A stretch of DNA of 64,000 bases from CAYFPX01 sp964501915 (lineage in GTDB: Bacteria; Myxococcota_A; UBA796; CAJQPC01): positions 15,819 to 79,818 of the forward strand of contig CAZCVP010000006.1 in assembly GCA_964501915.1 (NCBI GenBank), in the 5' to 3' direction. The notes below the pieces were generated by a model. The model searched no databases, was not told the origin of the DNA, and saw only the letters and a list, made by a program, of their open reading frames with translations. This document shows positions 25,231-34,265 of this stretch, in pieces (position 1 is the first letter of the stretch; the number at the start of each line of letters is the position of its first letter). A program made the translations under genes and the position numbers.

Positions 25231-26471
25231 TCCACGTAGCCGAGCACCCGGAGCTGCTCGACGGTGTCCGGATGCAGGGACACGCCCTCCATGCTGGTGG
25301 TTCCCTCCGGCACCTGCGCGGCCCAGGCCTGGTAGGCGGCGGGCAGACCCTGGTCCGTGGCGAGGGGCTGCTCCTCGGCCGGGTCGGCCACGAGATCGAA
25401 GACCGACCAGATCTGCTTGCGGAAGACCGCCTTGTGGCGACAGTCCTCGGTGTAGGCGATCTGGCCCTCCCGCTGGGAGACCATCGGACCCGGCGCCTCC
25501 AGGTCGACGGGCCAGCGGTGCTCGATGCCCAGCGACCGGGTGACCAGGTCGGGGAGGGTGGCGAGGCTGACGCAGTCGGTCGGCAGCTCACGGGGCAGGT
25601 TGGCCTTCGGACCGGCGAAGTAGGGCACGTGGGTCAGGGGCTCCCAGACGTGGGTGCCGTGGCCGACCACGTCGTGCTCGCCGAGCAGCTCCCCGTGGTC
25701 GGAGGTCACCACGATCAGGGTGTCCGCCAGGTGGGGGCCCAGGGCGTCGATCAGCTCGCCCACCCGGGCGTCCGTGTCCTCGATGACCGCGCGGTAGGCC
25801 GCCGAGTAGGCCGGCCGGGCGCCCTCGCGCCGGTTGCGCTTGGGCACGCCGATCTCGAAGCCCAGGCGCTCGTCGAACCACTCCTGCTCGACGCCGTACT
25901 TGAGCTGGGTCGCCTCCGAGGGACGCAGGGGGGAGTGGGGACCGAGCAGGTGGAGGTAGGCGAACTGGCGTCCGGCGCCTTCGGCGCTCCAGACCCGCTC
26001 GATGTGCTTGCGCCACTGCTTGGGCATCGCCCGGTCGGCGGTGCGCCGCCAGGTGTCGAAGCCCTGGTCGAAGCCCAGCTCCTGCGCCAGGTAGCCGTTG
26101 CTGTAGAGCCCGAAGGTCGTGAAGCCGGCCTCGCCGAGCACGCTGGCGAGGGTGGGGACCTCCGGCACCTCGGGGTACTTGCCGATCCGGGCGCTGGGCA
26201 GGTCGAAGCCGTGCTCCCGCACGGACATGCCGGAGAACATGGAGACGACGCTGGGCACGGTCCAGGTCCCGGGGCTCCAGGCCCGCTCGACGCTCCAGCC
26301 TTCGCTGGCGATGGCGTCCAGGCGCGGTGTGTCCGCCTCGGCCAGGGCGTCGGTGCGCAGGGTGTCGACGACGATGACGACGGCGTGGCGGGGTGGGACC
26401 CGCGGCGGTGGGGGCGGCTCTTCGGGGGCGGCGGGCTCCGAGGAGCAGGCCAGCAGGAGGAGTGCGAGCAT
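25227..26471 (-). CDS. Sulfatase-family lipoprotein
   Basis: Alkaline-phosphatase-superfamily hydrolase of 414 residues with a lipobox (LLLAC) and Pro-rich linker. Metal-binding strands VVIVVDTLRTDAL and LIVVTSDHGELLGEHDVVGH are clear. The nucleophile segment TWTVPSVVSMFSG has Thr/Ser where arylsulfatases have Cys/Ser-x-Pro-x-Arg, so true sulfatase activity is uncertain. Same general type as the protein at 10900-12234, but too divergent to be a recent copy. First gene of the unit with the DNA methyltransferase. Confidence 0.78.
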   Translation of the reverse strand: MLALLLLACSSEPAAPEEPPPPPRVPPRHAVVIVVDTLRTDALAEADTPRLDAIASEGWSVERAWSPGTWTVPSVVSMFSGMSVREHGFDLPSARIGKYPEVPEVPTLASVLGEAGFTTFGLYSNGYLAQELGFDQGFDTWRRTADRAMPKQWRKHIERVWSAEGAGRQFAYLHLLGPHSPLRPSEATQLKYGVEQEWFDERLGFEIGVPKRNRREGARPAYSAAYRAVIEDTDARVGELIDALGPHLADTLIVVTSDHGELLGEHDVVGHGTHVWEPLTHVPYFAGPKANLPRELPTDCVSLATLPDLVTRSLGIEHRWPVDLEAPGPMVSQREGQIAYTEDCRHKAVFRKQIWSVFDLVADPAEEQPLATDQGLPAAYQAWAAQVPEGTTSMEGVSLHPDTVEQLRVLGYVE

Positions 26472-26542
26472 CGAAGGGCATTAATGCGATGGCCGCTCAT
26501 CGCCCGCTACTGGCGGCGGTGAGGTGGGGTTAGGGATCCGCC

Positions 26543-27709
26543 ATGGCGACCATGACCGCCCTTACCTTCGACCGCTCGCGCGAAGAGTGGGACGCCTCGA
26601 CTGGCCTCGTGAAGGAGCAGGTCGAAGTCCCCACCATCGACGATCCGGGTGACACCGATCGGTCCCAGGTCATCTTGAGGGTCCGCTACGCCGGCTTCTG
26701 TGGGTCCGACCGCGGCATCTGGTGGCGCAAGGCCTTCGGCGACATGATCCTCGGGTCCCTGGACCGGGAGGGCCGCGACAAGCGCATCGTCGGGCACGAA
26801 TTCCTGGGTGAGATCGTCGAGGTCGGCGCCCGGGTGCCCCTCAAGCACGGGCTGAAGGTCGGCGACATCGTCTCGGCGGAGAGCCACATCGTCTGCGGGG
26901 CCTGTCACCAGTGCCGCATGGGCGAATTCCACGTCTGCAGCCGCGACAAGATCATCGGCATCAGCACCGACGGTTGCTTCGCCGAGTACATCAAGCTGCC
27001 CGCCAAGAACCTCTGGCCCACGAACCTGGACCGCATCCGACCGGAGGTGGGCGCCGTCCAGGAGCCCTTCGGCAACGCGGTGCATGCCTGCCAGGCCACC
27101 GATCTGCGGGGCAAGTCGGTGGTCATCAACGGCTGCGGCACCATCGGGCTCTTCGCGGTGCTGATCGCTCGCGGCATGGGCGCGAGCACCATCATCGGCG
27201 TGGAGATCGACCCCCACCACGCCTCGCTGGCTCGACGGCTCGGCTGCGACCACGTGCTCACCCCGAGCCCCTCCTCCCCCGACCGGCCCTGGGCCTCCGA
27301 CCCGGCGCTGACCGCCCGGATCCGCGAGCTGACCGACGGCCTCGGTGCCGACGTGGCCCTGGAGATGGCCGGTCACAACAGCGCCCTGAACAACTCGCTG
27401 AGGAGCGTGCGCCGAGGCGGTCACGTCGTGGCCTTCGGCATCCGGAGCGGCGACGCGGTCATCGAAGACGCCCACTGCCTCGTCCTGGACGGCCTGCACC
27501 TCCACGGCATCGTCGGGCGGCGGCTGTGGGGCACCTGGGAGATCACCCGGAACCTGCTGGAGAACCACTCCAACGGCATCCACGACGCCATCTGGGAGGT
27601 CATCCTCAACCGGGGCGAGGGCCCCCTGGTGTCGCTGGCGGACTGGGAGGCCGAGTCCTTCGAGCGGGTCATCCGCCGGTTCCCCAAGCCCGTGATCCGG
27701 ATCGCCTGA
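26543..27709 (+). CDS. tdh: Zinc-dependent dehydrogenase, threonine 3-dehydrogenase-like
   Basis: Medium-chain dehydrogenase of 388 residues. Catalytic zinc region YAGFCGSDRGIW and GHEFLGEIVEVG, structural zinc Cys cluster CGACHQCRMGEFHVC, nucleotide-binding VVINGCGTIGLFAV. The segment RDKIIGISTDGCFAEYIKLP is close to L-threonine 3-dehydrogenase. That enzyme makes 2-amino-3-ketobutyrate, the substrate of the glycine C-acetyltransferase encoded at 45835 in this window. Slightly longer than standard Tdh (about 340), because of extra N-terminal strands. Other polyol dehydrogenases cannot be excluded. Confidence 0.65.
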   Translation: MATMTALTFDRSREEWDASTGLVKEQVEVPTIDDPGDTDRSQVILRVRYAGFCGSDRGIWWRKAFGDMILGSLDREGRDKRIVGHEFLGEIVEVGARVPLKHGLKVGDIVSAESHIVCGACHQCRMGEFHVCSRDKIIGISTDGCFAEYIKLPAKNLWPTNLDRIRPEVGAVQEPFGNAVHACQATDLRGKSVVINGCGTIGLFAVLIARGMGASTIIGVEIDPHHASLARRLGCDHVLTPSPSSPDRPWASDPALTARIRELTDGLGADVALEMAGHNSALNNSLRSVRRGGHVVAFGIRSGDAVIEDAHCLVLDGLHLHGIVGRRLWGTWEITRNLLENHSNGIHDAIWEVILNRGEGPLVSLADWEAESFERVIRRFPKPVIRIA

Positions 27710-27739
27710 GGGGCCTGCGCCCGTCTTGACGGACCTGCA

Positions 27740-28510
27740 GTGGCCGTGGGAGGGTACCCGCCCACCCGGACCTCCAAGGGGGGGGCGAGGCCCCGGTTGA
27801 GCCGCGGGACCCGGGGGCGGGCCGGGGCCCGGGGACGGGGTGGCCCCACCCCCCCCCAACCCCCGACGGCCGGCGTGGGCGGCGAACCGCCCGCCCCCGG
27901 CGAGCCCGGTGCACAGGGCGGGGTCGGCGGGGCCCCCGTCACGCCCGGAGGCCTGGCGGGCGCCGAAGGGGGCGTCGCTCCGCCGCCGGTTCCCGGCGAG
28001 GGCTTCGCCAAGCTCATCGCCGCCGGCCAGGAGACGGTGACCATCCACGGCTCGCTCCAGGGTCAGACCGAGGCCATCGTCGACTTCGTGGTCGACGGCG
28101 AGGGCAGCGGTCCCCAGGTCATCCACACCGAGCTGGTGGAGGGCGGCGCCTTCGAGCTGACCGCTCCGGCGACCTACGAGCACGAGATCTACGTCGCGGC
28201 CCTGATCGACGCCGAGGGGGACGGGCCGAGTCCCGACGACCAGGAGGGCTTCGGCCTGAAGCCCTTCCGCCTCGACGGCTCCGACGTGACCCTCGTCGTC
28301 ACCTTCGACGAGCGCCCGGGCTGGGCCGACGACATCTTCAAGCCCCTCGAGGGGGGCCTGCCGCCGGGCCAGGCGCCGCCGGCCGCGGTGCCACCTGCCC
28401 AGGAGGTCCCGGCGGACGGCGAGGCCGCACCGGCTGGCGGCGGACCCCCGACCGGCGACGCACGGCCCGCGGAGGGGTCGGCGCCGCCCGAGGCGCCTCC
28501 AGGGGGCTGA
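27740..28510 (+). CDS. Pro/Gly-rich protein, paralogue of 23299 lipoprotein; N-terminus unreliable
   Basis: About 256 residues from a GTG. The middle (TVTIHGSLQGQTEAIVDFVV, then GGAFELTAPATYEHEIYVAA) matches the plan of the lipoprotein at 23299-24057, and both have Pro/Gly linkers on each side. No signal peptide or lipobox is present; instead the first 50 codons lie in a G/C homopolymer-rich stretch (27775-27860) that looks poorly assembled. The true N-terminus, probably a lipoprotein signal, may be lost there. Confidence 0.5.
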   Translation: MAVGGYPPTRTSKGGARPRLSRGTRGRAGARGRGGPTPPQPPTAGVGGEPPAPGEPGAQGGVGGAPVTPGGLAGAEGGVAPPPVPGEGFAKLIAAGQETVTIHGSLQGQTEAIVDFVVDGEGSGPQVIHTELVEGGAFELTAPATYEHEIYVAALIDAEGDGPSPDDQEGFGLKPFRLDGSDVTLVVTFDERPGWADDIFKPLEGGLPPGQAPPAAVPPAQEVPADGEAAPAGGGPPTGDARPAEGSAPPEAPPGG

Positions 28511-28519
28511 CAGCGGCGC

Positions 28520-30289
28520 TCAGCCCCGCAGCCCGTTCTCCCCTGCCAGCCCCTCGAGCCGACGGCGGCCCTCGGCGAGGGCCTGGCGCAGCTCCCGGAG
28601 ACGGAAGGGCTTGAGGATGAAGCCCAGAGCGCCGCCCTCCAGGCAGGTCTGGATGCGGTCCTCGCGGGCGTAGCCGGACATCATCAGGACCGGCAGGAGC
28701 GGGTGGCTGGCCGTCAGCATCTCCAGGACCTTGTCGCCGGGGAGCTCGGGCATCACGAGGTCCAGCAGGACGAGGTCCAGGCCCTGGGCGCTGTCGGCGA
28801 TGCGCAGGGCCGCCAGTCCGTCGGCGGCCTCGTGGACCTCGATGCCCCGCAGTCGCAGCAGCCTCGCCAGGCTGGTGCGCACGGACGGGTCGTCGTCGAC
28901 CAGGAGCACCCTTCGAGGCAGGGTCTCGGGCAGGACCGGTCGGGTGGCGGCGGGGGCCTCGGCCGGGGGGAAGGAGATCGTGAACCGGCTGCCACGTCCG
29001 ACCTGGGAGCGGACGGAGATGTCGCCCCCGAAGGCCGTCACCAGGCGATGGACCAGGGTGAGGCCCAGGCCGGCGGAGCGGCCTCCCCGCTCCAGGCTGA
29101 CCATCGGCTGGAAGACCTGGCCGAGGAGCTGACGCGGGATGCCGACCCCGTCGTCTTCGACCTCCAGCAGGACCATGCCGTCCTCGCAGGTCCCGCGCAG
29201 GGCGACCGTCCCGGTGGCTCCGACGGCACGGAGGGCGTTGACGCCGAGGTGGTGGAGGATCCGGACCAGTCCCTCCCGCTCGCCGAGCACGTGGCGGTGG
29301 GCGAGCTTGTCGTCGACCTTCACCACGACGCCCTTCGGGGCCACCTCTCGGAGGGCCGTGGCCACGCGAGCCAGGATCGGGCTGACCTGGATCGGCCCCA
29401 GCTCCTCAGACCGAGCGCCCCGTCCCAGGTAGAGCAGGTCCCGGGTGAGGGAGCGGCAGTCCCGCAGGGCGTCGGAGACCATCTCGGCGAGCTCCTCGTC
29501 CGGCTGGGACTGGTCGTTGAGCAGGTCCACGGCCGCCGCCAGGACCGTGAGGCCGTTGTTGAGGTCGTGGGCCATCGAGCCGGCCAGCCGCGCGAGCTGG
29601 TCCACCTCTCGATGGGCGGCGTCCTGGACCTCCCTGAGCAGCTCCCGCTCGCGGGTGACGTCTCGGGCCACCAGGATGGCGCCGCCCCGCTGGCCCACGG
29701 GCTCGGCGACCATCTCGAACCGACGGATCCCGATCGGGGTGTTGATGTCGACGTCGCCGACGACCGCCTCGCCGTCGAGGGCCCGGCCGATGGCCGACCG
29801 TGCCCAGAGCGCGTCCGGACCGTGGAAGGTGGCGAACAGCCCCTCCAGGTCGACGCCGAGCTCGTGGAGGGTCCGACCGAGGGTCTGCTCCATGGCGCGG
29901 TTCAGGTAGAGCAGCCGGCGATCCTGGCCCACGGCGGCCACCAGGATCGGCACCGCTCCCAGGATGGCCTGGAGGCGCTGCAGCTCGCCCATCGTGCCGG
30001 CGGGGTCCGTGCTGCGGCGCAGCAGGAGCAGCCGCTCCTCGCCGAGGGAACCGTGACGGACCTGGAGCATCACGCCCGAGCGACCGGGGCCGTGGAAGAC
30101 GGTCGGCGCGAAGGTCCCGGCCGCGGGCAGGACCGGGCAGAGGTCTTCGGCGCTGCGTCCGACGGGGTCGAAGCCGAGGAGCTTCCTGGCCACGGGGTTG
30201 GTGGCGAGCACGGTCCTGTCGGCGCCGATCAGCATCGCGCCGTCCGGGAGGGCGTCGAGGATCGTGGCATCTCTGGACGTCATGGCCAT
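28520..30289 (-). CDS. Hybrid histidine kinase: PAS-PAS-HisKA-HATPase-receiver
   Basis: Soluble hybrid kinase of 589 residues. A first PAS-like domain (ILDALPDGAMLIGADRTVLA), a second PAS (LGAVPILVAAVGQDRRLLYL), an H-box SMAHDLNNGLTVLAAAVDLL of the HDLNN subtype, G1 VEDDGVGIP, G2 SAGLGLTLVHRLV, and a C-terminal receiver with Asp in VLLDLVMPELPG and Lys in ILKPFR. There are no membrane helices, so the signal is cytoplasmic. ATGs at 30289 and 30283 are both possible starts. No output regulator is adjacent. Confidence 0.88.
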   Translation of the reverse strand: MAMTSRDATILDALPDGAMLIGADRTVLATNPVARKLLGFDPVGRSAEDLCPVLPAAGTFAPTVFHGPGRSGVMLQVRHGSLGEERLLLLRRSTDPAGTMGELQRLQAILGAVPILVAAVGQDRRLLYLNRAMEQTLGRTLHELGVDLEGLFATFHGPDALWARSAIGRALDGEAVVGDVDINTPIGIRRFEMVAEPVGQRGGAILVARDVTRERELLREVQDAAHREVDQLARLAGSMAHDLNNGLTVLAAAVDLLNDQSQPDEELAEMVSDALRDCRSLTRDLLYLGRGARSEELGPIQVSPILARVATALREVAPKGVVVKVDDKLAHRHVLGEREGLVRILHHLGVNALRAVGATGTVALRGTCEDGMVLLEVEDDGVGIPRQLLGQVFQPMVSLERGGRSAGLGLTLVHRLVTAFGGDISVRSQVGRGSRFTISFPPAEAPAATRPVLPETLPRRVLLVDDDPSVRTSLARLLRLRGIEVHEAADGLAALRIADSAQGLDLVLLDLVMPELPGDKVLEMLTASHPLLPVLMMSGYAREDRIQTCLEGGALGFILKPFRLRELRQALAEGRRRLEGLAGENGLRG

Positions 30290-30481
30290 GGCCTGGCGTG
30301 GTTCCGGTCGGCGTGCGATCGACCGTGCCTGGAGGTCGTCTTGTCCCCTCCAGGAGGACAGCGTACCTGTTGATCCCGTTCGATCTGAGACTATTCTCCA
30401 AGATCTCGTAGAGGAAACGCCGCTGGCCGCGCCCCCCAGGCCCCGGATAGGCCCGGGAGGAGTCCTTCCTGGAGAACCGTC

Positions 30482-30859
30482 ATGCTCACGACCCGTCTGA
30501 CCCTCCTGTGGGCCCTTCCGCTGGTGGCCGCCTGTGGTGGCTCGAGCGAGGCACCCCCGGCTCAGCCCACCCCGCCCCCGGCCAAGGCCCAGGCCCCCGC
30601 GGCCAGCCCCAGCACGGTCGACATCACGAGCGAGGCGGCCCTGGCGGTGCTCCCGGTGGCCGACGCGGCCGATGGCACCGTCGACAAGGTCGTGGGTCAG
30701 TGTGCGAGCTGTTCCCTGGGCATGGCCGGCGACCCGGCCCACGCCGTGCACGGCGCGGGCTACACCTTCCACCTGTGCTCGGACTCCTGTGAGCAGTCCT
30801 TCGTGGCCGATCCCGAGGGCACGCTGGCCCGCATCGCCGCGAAGACCGAGGGCCACTGA
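30482..30859 (+). CDS. YHS/TRASH-like metal-binding lipoprotein
   Basis: Lipoprotein of 125 residues (lipobox LVAAC) with a Pro/Ala linker and a C-terminal metal-binding domain: QCASCSLGMAGDPAHAVHGA, then YTFHLCSDSCEQSF. The Cys-x2-Cys, His and Cys-x3-Cys set and the FHLCSxSCxxxF ending match YHS/TRASH-type domains that bind soft metals such as copper. It lies six bases before the FG-GAP gene and 192 bases after the divergent kinase start, an interval in which I see no further feature. Confidence 0.7.
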   Translation: MLTTRLTLLWALPLVAACGGSSEAPPAQPTPPPAKAQAPAASPSTVDITSEAALAVLPVADAADGTVDKVVGQCASCSLGMAGDPAHAVHGAGYTFHLCSDSCEQSFVADPEGTLARIAAKTEGH

Positions 30860-30865
30860 GGGCTC

Positions 30866-32575
30866 GTGTGCCCGCTGGTCCTGTGGACGGGCGCTGCCCT
30901 GGCGGCTGCGCCCTTCACCGACGCCACCACCGAGGTCGGCCTCGACGGCATCGAGAACACCCGCTTCCAGAACCCGGGAGGGCAGGGCGGTGGCCTGTCC
31001 GTGCTGGACTACGACCAGGACGGGCGCTTCGACCTCTACCTGGTGCGGGCGGATCTGCCGAACCTGCTCCTGCGCAACCTCGGCGGCACCTTCGTCGACG
31101 TCACGGCCGGCGACGCGGCCGCCGAGGATCGGACCTGGATCGGGTCCTCGACGGCCGACGTGGACGGGGATGGCTGGCCGGACCTGCTGCTGCTCGGGGT
31201 CGGCGGCAGCCGCCTGTTGCGCAACGAGCAGGGGCAGGGCTTCGAGGTGGTCGCCGGCACGGGGCTCGACGCTGCGGGCTGGCCGACCCACTCCGCGGCC
31301 TGGGGAGACCTCGACCGCGACGGGGACCTCGACCTCTACTCGGCCACCCACGCTCGCCACAGCGAGTACTTCGGCGGCGGGCCGCCGGAGCCGGAGACCT
31401 TTCCCGACGACGTCTGCGTGGAGAACCACCTCTTCATCCAGGTGGCGCCCCTCGTCTTCGAGGACCAGGCCGCCGCCCTGGGGGTGGACAACGACGGCTG
31501 CACCTTGTCCGTCGCCGCCACCGACCTCGACGAAGACGGCTGGCTCGACCTCTACGCCACCAACGACTTCGGGCCCTTCGTGACCCGGGACGGGCTCTAC
31601 TGGAACCAGGGCGTGGACGAGGACGGTGAGCTCAGGCCCTTCCTCGAAGACCCCGACGTCGCCCCACCGATCCTCGGCATGTGTGTCGCTCCGGCGGACT
31701 ACGACCGGGACGCGGACCTGGACTTCTTCCTGTCGAACACCATCTCCAGCAAGCTCTTCCAGTCCCTCGGCTCCGCCGGCGCCGTCCGGACCTTCGTCGA
31801 GGTCTCCCGCACGGTCGGCATCGACCCCGTCGACCGCCAGATCGCCTGGAGCTGTGCCATCCAGGACTTCGACCACGACGGCTGGCCGGACATCTTCGCG
31901 CTCAACGCCACCCCGCCGGCCAGCCTCTACTGGAGCCAGGGAGGCTCCTCTGGCGTGAGCTTCGCCCACGACCTCACGACCCTGCCGCTGCCGGTGGAGG
32001 GCAAGGGCTCCCAGTACGCGGGGGTGGCCTTCGACCTCGACGACGACGGGGACCTGGACCTCGTGACCTGCGGCCTGGGAGGGCACGAGGGCCTCTCGGA
32101 GGGCGACACCTGCTACGTCTACCGCAACGAGCTCGACAGCGGCGCCCACTGGCTCCAGCTCGAGCTGGTGCCCGCGTCCGGCGAGGCCGAGCCCTATGGG
32201 GCGCGGGTGCGGGTGGAGGCTGGCGGCGAGACCTGGTGGGCCGAGCGGTCTGGGGGCTCCGGCTACGCGAGCGGGGTCTGGCGGGTGCTGCACTTCGGGC
32301 TGGGCGAGGTGAGCACGCCGGCGACGGTGACGGTGACCTGGCCCGACGGGGTCGATCAGACCTGGGAGGGGGTGGCGCTGGACGCGCGGCACCGACTGGA
32401 GCGGGACCGGGGAGGGGACTCGGGGGACAGTGGGGGCGGGGACAGTGGGTCCGGGGCGGGTGGAGTGTGTGGGGGGTGTGGAGCGGTGCCGGTCGGGGGC
32501 TGGGCTCTGTGGGGGGCGTGGGCGTTGGTCTGGAGGCGCCCAAGACCAAGAGAAGACCCGTCCATCGCACGATGA
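30866..32575 (+). CDS. FG-GAP/VCBS repeat protein with ASPIC/UnbV-like end and sorting tail
   Basis: Surface protein of 569 residues. Calcium-binding FG-GAP repeats recur as DYDQDGRFDLY, DVDGDGWPDLLLLG, DLDRDGDLDLY, DFDHDGWPDIFALN and DLDDDGDLDLVTCG. The C-terminal part (LGEVSTPATVTVTWPDG) matches ASPIC/UnbV. A Gly/Ser/Asp linker leads to VCGGCGAVPVGGW, a Trp-rich helix and Arg residues: a MYXO-CTERM-like anchor. GTG start. The stop lies within the hairpin at 32554-32583. Confidence 0.8.
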   Translation: MCPLVLWTGAALAAAPFTDATTEVGLDGIENTRFQNPGGQGGGLSVLDYDQDGRFDLYLVRADLPNLLLRNLGGTFVDVTAGDAAAEDRTWIGSSTADVDGDGWPDLLLLGVGGSRLLRNEQGQGFEVVAGTGLDAAGWPTHSAAWGDLDRDGDLDLYSATHARHSEYFGGGPPEPETFPDDVCVENHLFIQVAPLVFEDQAAALGVDNDGCTLSVAATDLDEDGWLDLYATNDFGPFVTRDGLYWNQGVDEDGELRPFLEDPDVAPPILGMCVAPADYDRDADLDFFLSNTISSKLFQSLGSAGAVRTFVEVSRTVGIDPVDRQIAWSCAIQDFDHDGWPDIFALNATPPASLYWSQGGSSGVSFAHDLTTLPLPVEGKGSQYAGVAFDLDDDGDLDLVTCGLGGHEGLSEGDTCYVYRNELDSGAHWLQLELVPASGEAEPYGARVRVEAGGETWWAERSGGSGYASGVWRVLHFGLGEVSTPATVTVTWPDGVDQTWEGVALDARHRLERDRGGDSGDSGGGDSGSGAGGVCGGCGAVPVGGWALWGAWALVWRRPRPREDPSIAR

Positions 32576-32583
32576 ACGGGTCT
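32554..32583 (-). terminator. Strong terminator of the tRNA unit, overlapping a stop codon
   Basis: Read on minus, AGACCCGT-(T)-CATCG and CGATG-(G)-ACGGGTCT form a 13-bp stem with one mismatch and a tiny loop, followed by the T-rich tract TCTTCTCTT. This is a good intrinsic terminator for the minus-strand tRNAs. The stop codon of the plus-strand FG-GAP gene lies inside it, so it may stop that transcript too. Confidence 0.75.
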
Positions 32584-32588
32584 CCGAA

Positions 32589-32665
32589 TGGCACGCCCAG
32601 GAGGAGTCGAACCCCCAACCTTCGGATCCGTAGTCCGACGCTCTATCCAATTGAGCTATGGGCGC
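32589..32665 (-). tRNA. tRNA-Arg (anticodon ACG)
   Basis: A 77-base cloverleaf. The acceptor pairs GCGCCCA with TGGGCGT, anticodon stem TCGGA/TCCGA encloses the loop CTACGGA (anticodon ACG), and the T loop is TTCGACT. The 3' CCA is encoded. It reads CGU/CGC codons after deamination of A34. Confidence 0.93.
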
Positions 32666-32690
32666 CTAGGTGCTTCGAGCACGACATGGG

Positions 32691-32784
32691 TGGCGGAGAC
32701 GGAGGGATTCGAACCCTCGGTGCAGCTTTTTGACCGCACACGCGATTAGCAATCGCGCACCTTCAGCCACTCGGTCACGTCTCC
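32691..32784 (-). tRNA. tRNA-Ser (anticodon GCT)
   Basis: Class II tRNA with a long variable arm. Acceptor GGAGACG/CGTCTCC, anticodon stem CGCGA/TCGCG with loop TTGCTAA (GCT), T loop TTCGAAT. The CCA end is encoded. It reads AGC/AGU. Confidence 0.93.
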
Positions 32785-32812
32785 ACAATGACAAGGAACA
32801 GGAGGGCGGAGG

Positions 32813-32897
32813 CGGAGGGGGTGGGATTCGAACCCACGGACCCTCTCGGGTCGGCGGTTTTCAAGACCGCTGCCTTCGTCCACTCGGCCACCCCTCC
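32813..32897 (-). tRNA. tRNA-Ser (anticodon TGA)
   Basis: Class II tRNA with acceptor GGAGGGG/CCCCTCC, anticodon stem GCGGT/ACCGC, loop CTTGAAA (TGA) and T loop TTCGAAT. The CCA is not fully encoded (CCT in DNA). It reads UCA. It lies 18 bases downstream of serS, the synthetase that charges it, in the same transcription direction. Confidence 0.93.
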
Positions 32898-32915
32898 GGG
32901 GGCCGCCGCGCAGAG

Positions 32916-34244
32916 CTATTCGGCGGGCGAGATGCGGTCAAGCCCCCCCAGGTAGGGACGCAGGACTTCGGGGAAGATCACCGAGCCGTCGGGCTGTTGG
33001 CCGTTCTCCAGGATCGCCACCAGGGTCCGACCCACGGCGAGACCGCTGCCGTTGATGGTGTGGCAGTAGCGCGGGCGGGCCTTCTTCTGCTGGCCCTCCT
33101 CCGGCGCCGGACGGTAGCGCAGCTCCATGCGGCGGGCCTGGAAGTCGCCGAACCAGGAGCAGGAGCTGATCTCGCGCCAGGCCTGCTGGCCGGGCAGCCA
33201 GACCTCGAGGTCGTAGCAGAGGCGGGCCCCGTCGCTGATGTCGCCGGCGCAGAGCCGCTGCACCCGGTAGGGCAGGCCGAGGGCCTGCAGGCAGGCCTCG
33301 GCGTGGCCGGTCAGCGCCTCGTGGGCCGCGCGGGCCTCCTCCGGCGTGGTGACCTGGACCAGCTCGACCTTGTGGAACTGGTGCTGGCGGATCAGCCCGC
33401 GGGTGTCCTTGCCGTAGGAGCCGGCCTCGGCCCGGAAGCAGGGCGTGAAGCAGGCGTAGGTCTTCGGCAGGGCGGCCTCCTCCAGGATCGACTCCCGGTG
33501 GAGGTTGGTCACCGGCACCTCGGCGGTCGGGATCAGGAAGGCGTCCTGGCCGTTGACCGGCACCGAGAGCTTGAAGAGGTCCTCCTCGAACTTGGGGAGC
33601 TGTCCCGTGCCGGTCATCGTGCTGCGCCACACGATGTAGGGGACCATGACCTCCTCGTAGCCGTGCTGGCCGGTGTGGAGATCGAGGAAGAAGCTGATCA
33701 GCGCCCGCTCCAGGCGAGCGCCGACGCCCTTGAGCACGGCGAAGCGGGCCCCGGAGATCCGGGCGCCGGCCGCGGTGTCGAGGATGCCCAGGGCCTCGCC
33801 CAGCTCGTCGTGGGGCCTGGCCTCGAAGTCCAGCTCCGGCGGGGTGCCCCAGCTCCGCACGGTGACGTTGTCGTGCTCGCTCCCTCCCGGGGGCACGTCG
33901 TCGGCGAGCAGGTTGGGCAGGGACATCAGCAGGTCCAGCCGCTCGCTCTCCACCGCCTCGACCTCGGTCTCCAGCTCCTTGGCGCGGAGGCTGGCGGCCC
34001 GCACCTGGTCCTTGAGCGCGGCGGCCTCGTCGCGGAGGCCCTGCTTCATCATCTGGCCGATCTGGGGCGAGAGCTGGTTCCGGCTGGCCCGGCAGGCCTC
34101 GGACTCGCTGAGCAGCTCGGCCCGCTGCCGGGTCAGCGCGGCGATGCGCTCGGGCTTCGCGAGGGTGTCGGCGTCGACACCCCGCCGGGCCAGGTTGGCG
34201 GCGATGGCGGCGGGATCCTCGGCGATGGCTCGCACGTCGAGCAT
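32916..34244 (-). CDS. serS: Seryl-tRNA synthetase
   Basis: Class II synthetase of 442 residues. N-terminal coiled-coil arm (residues 30-110), motif 2 TPCFRAEAGSYGKDTRGLIR and motif 3 NGSGLAVGRTLVAILEN with the Arg that binds ATP. Length is normal. It charges both tRNA-Ser genes that follow it and, in organisms with selenocysteine, also tRNA-Sec; that is relevant because two predicted selenoproteins are in this window. Confidence 0.96.
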   Translation of the reverse strand: MLDVRAIAEDPAAIAANLARRGVDADTLAKPERIAALTRQRAELLSESEACRASRNQLSPQIGQMMKQGLRDEAAALKDQVRAASLRAKELETEVEAVESERLDLLMSLPNLLADDVPPGGSEHDNVTVRSWGTPPELDFEARPHDELGEALGILDTAAGARISGARFAVLKGVGARLERALISFFLDLHTGQHGYEEVMVPYIVWRSTMTGTGQLPKFEEDLFKLSVPVNGQDAFLIPTAEVPVTNLHRESILEEAALPKTYACFTPCFRAEAGSYGKDTRGLIRQHQFHKVELVQVTTPEEARAAHEALTGHAEACLQALGLPYRVQRLCAGDISDGARLCYDLEVWLPGQQAWREISSCSWFGDFQARRMELRYRPAPEEGQQKKARPRYCHTINGSGLAVGRTLVAILENGQQPDGSVIFPEVLRPYLGGLDRISPAE

Positions 34245-34265
34245 GGCTCCTCCAGGGCGGGGCGT

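Noticed and set aside
28520..32650. Minus-strand open frame extending the hybrid kinase by about 800 codons
   Set aside because: The extension is antisense to the YHS and FG-GAP genes and has no domain signal. The kinase starts at 30289.
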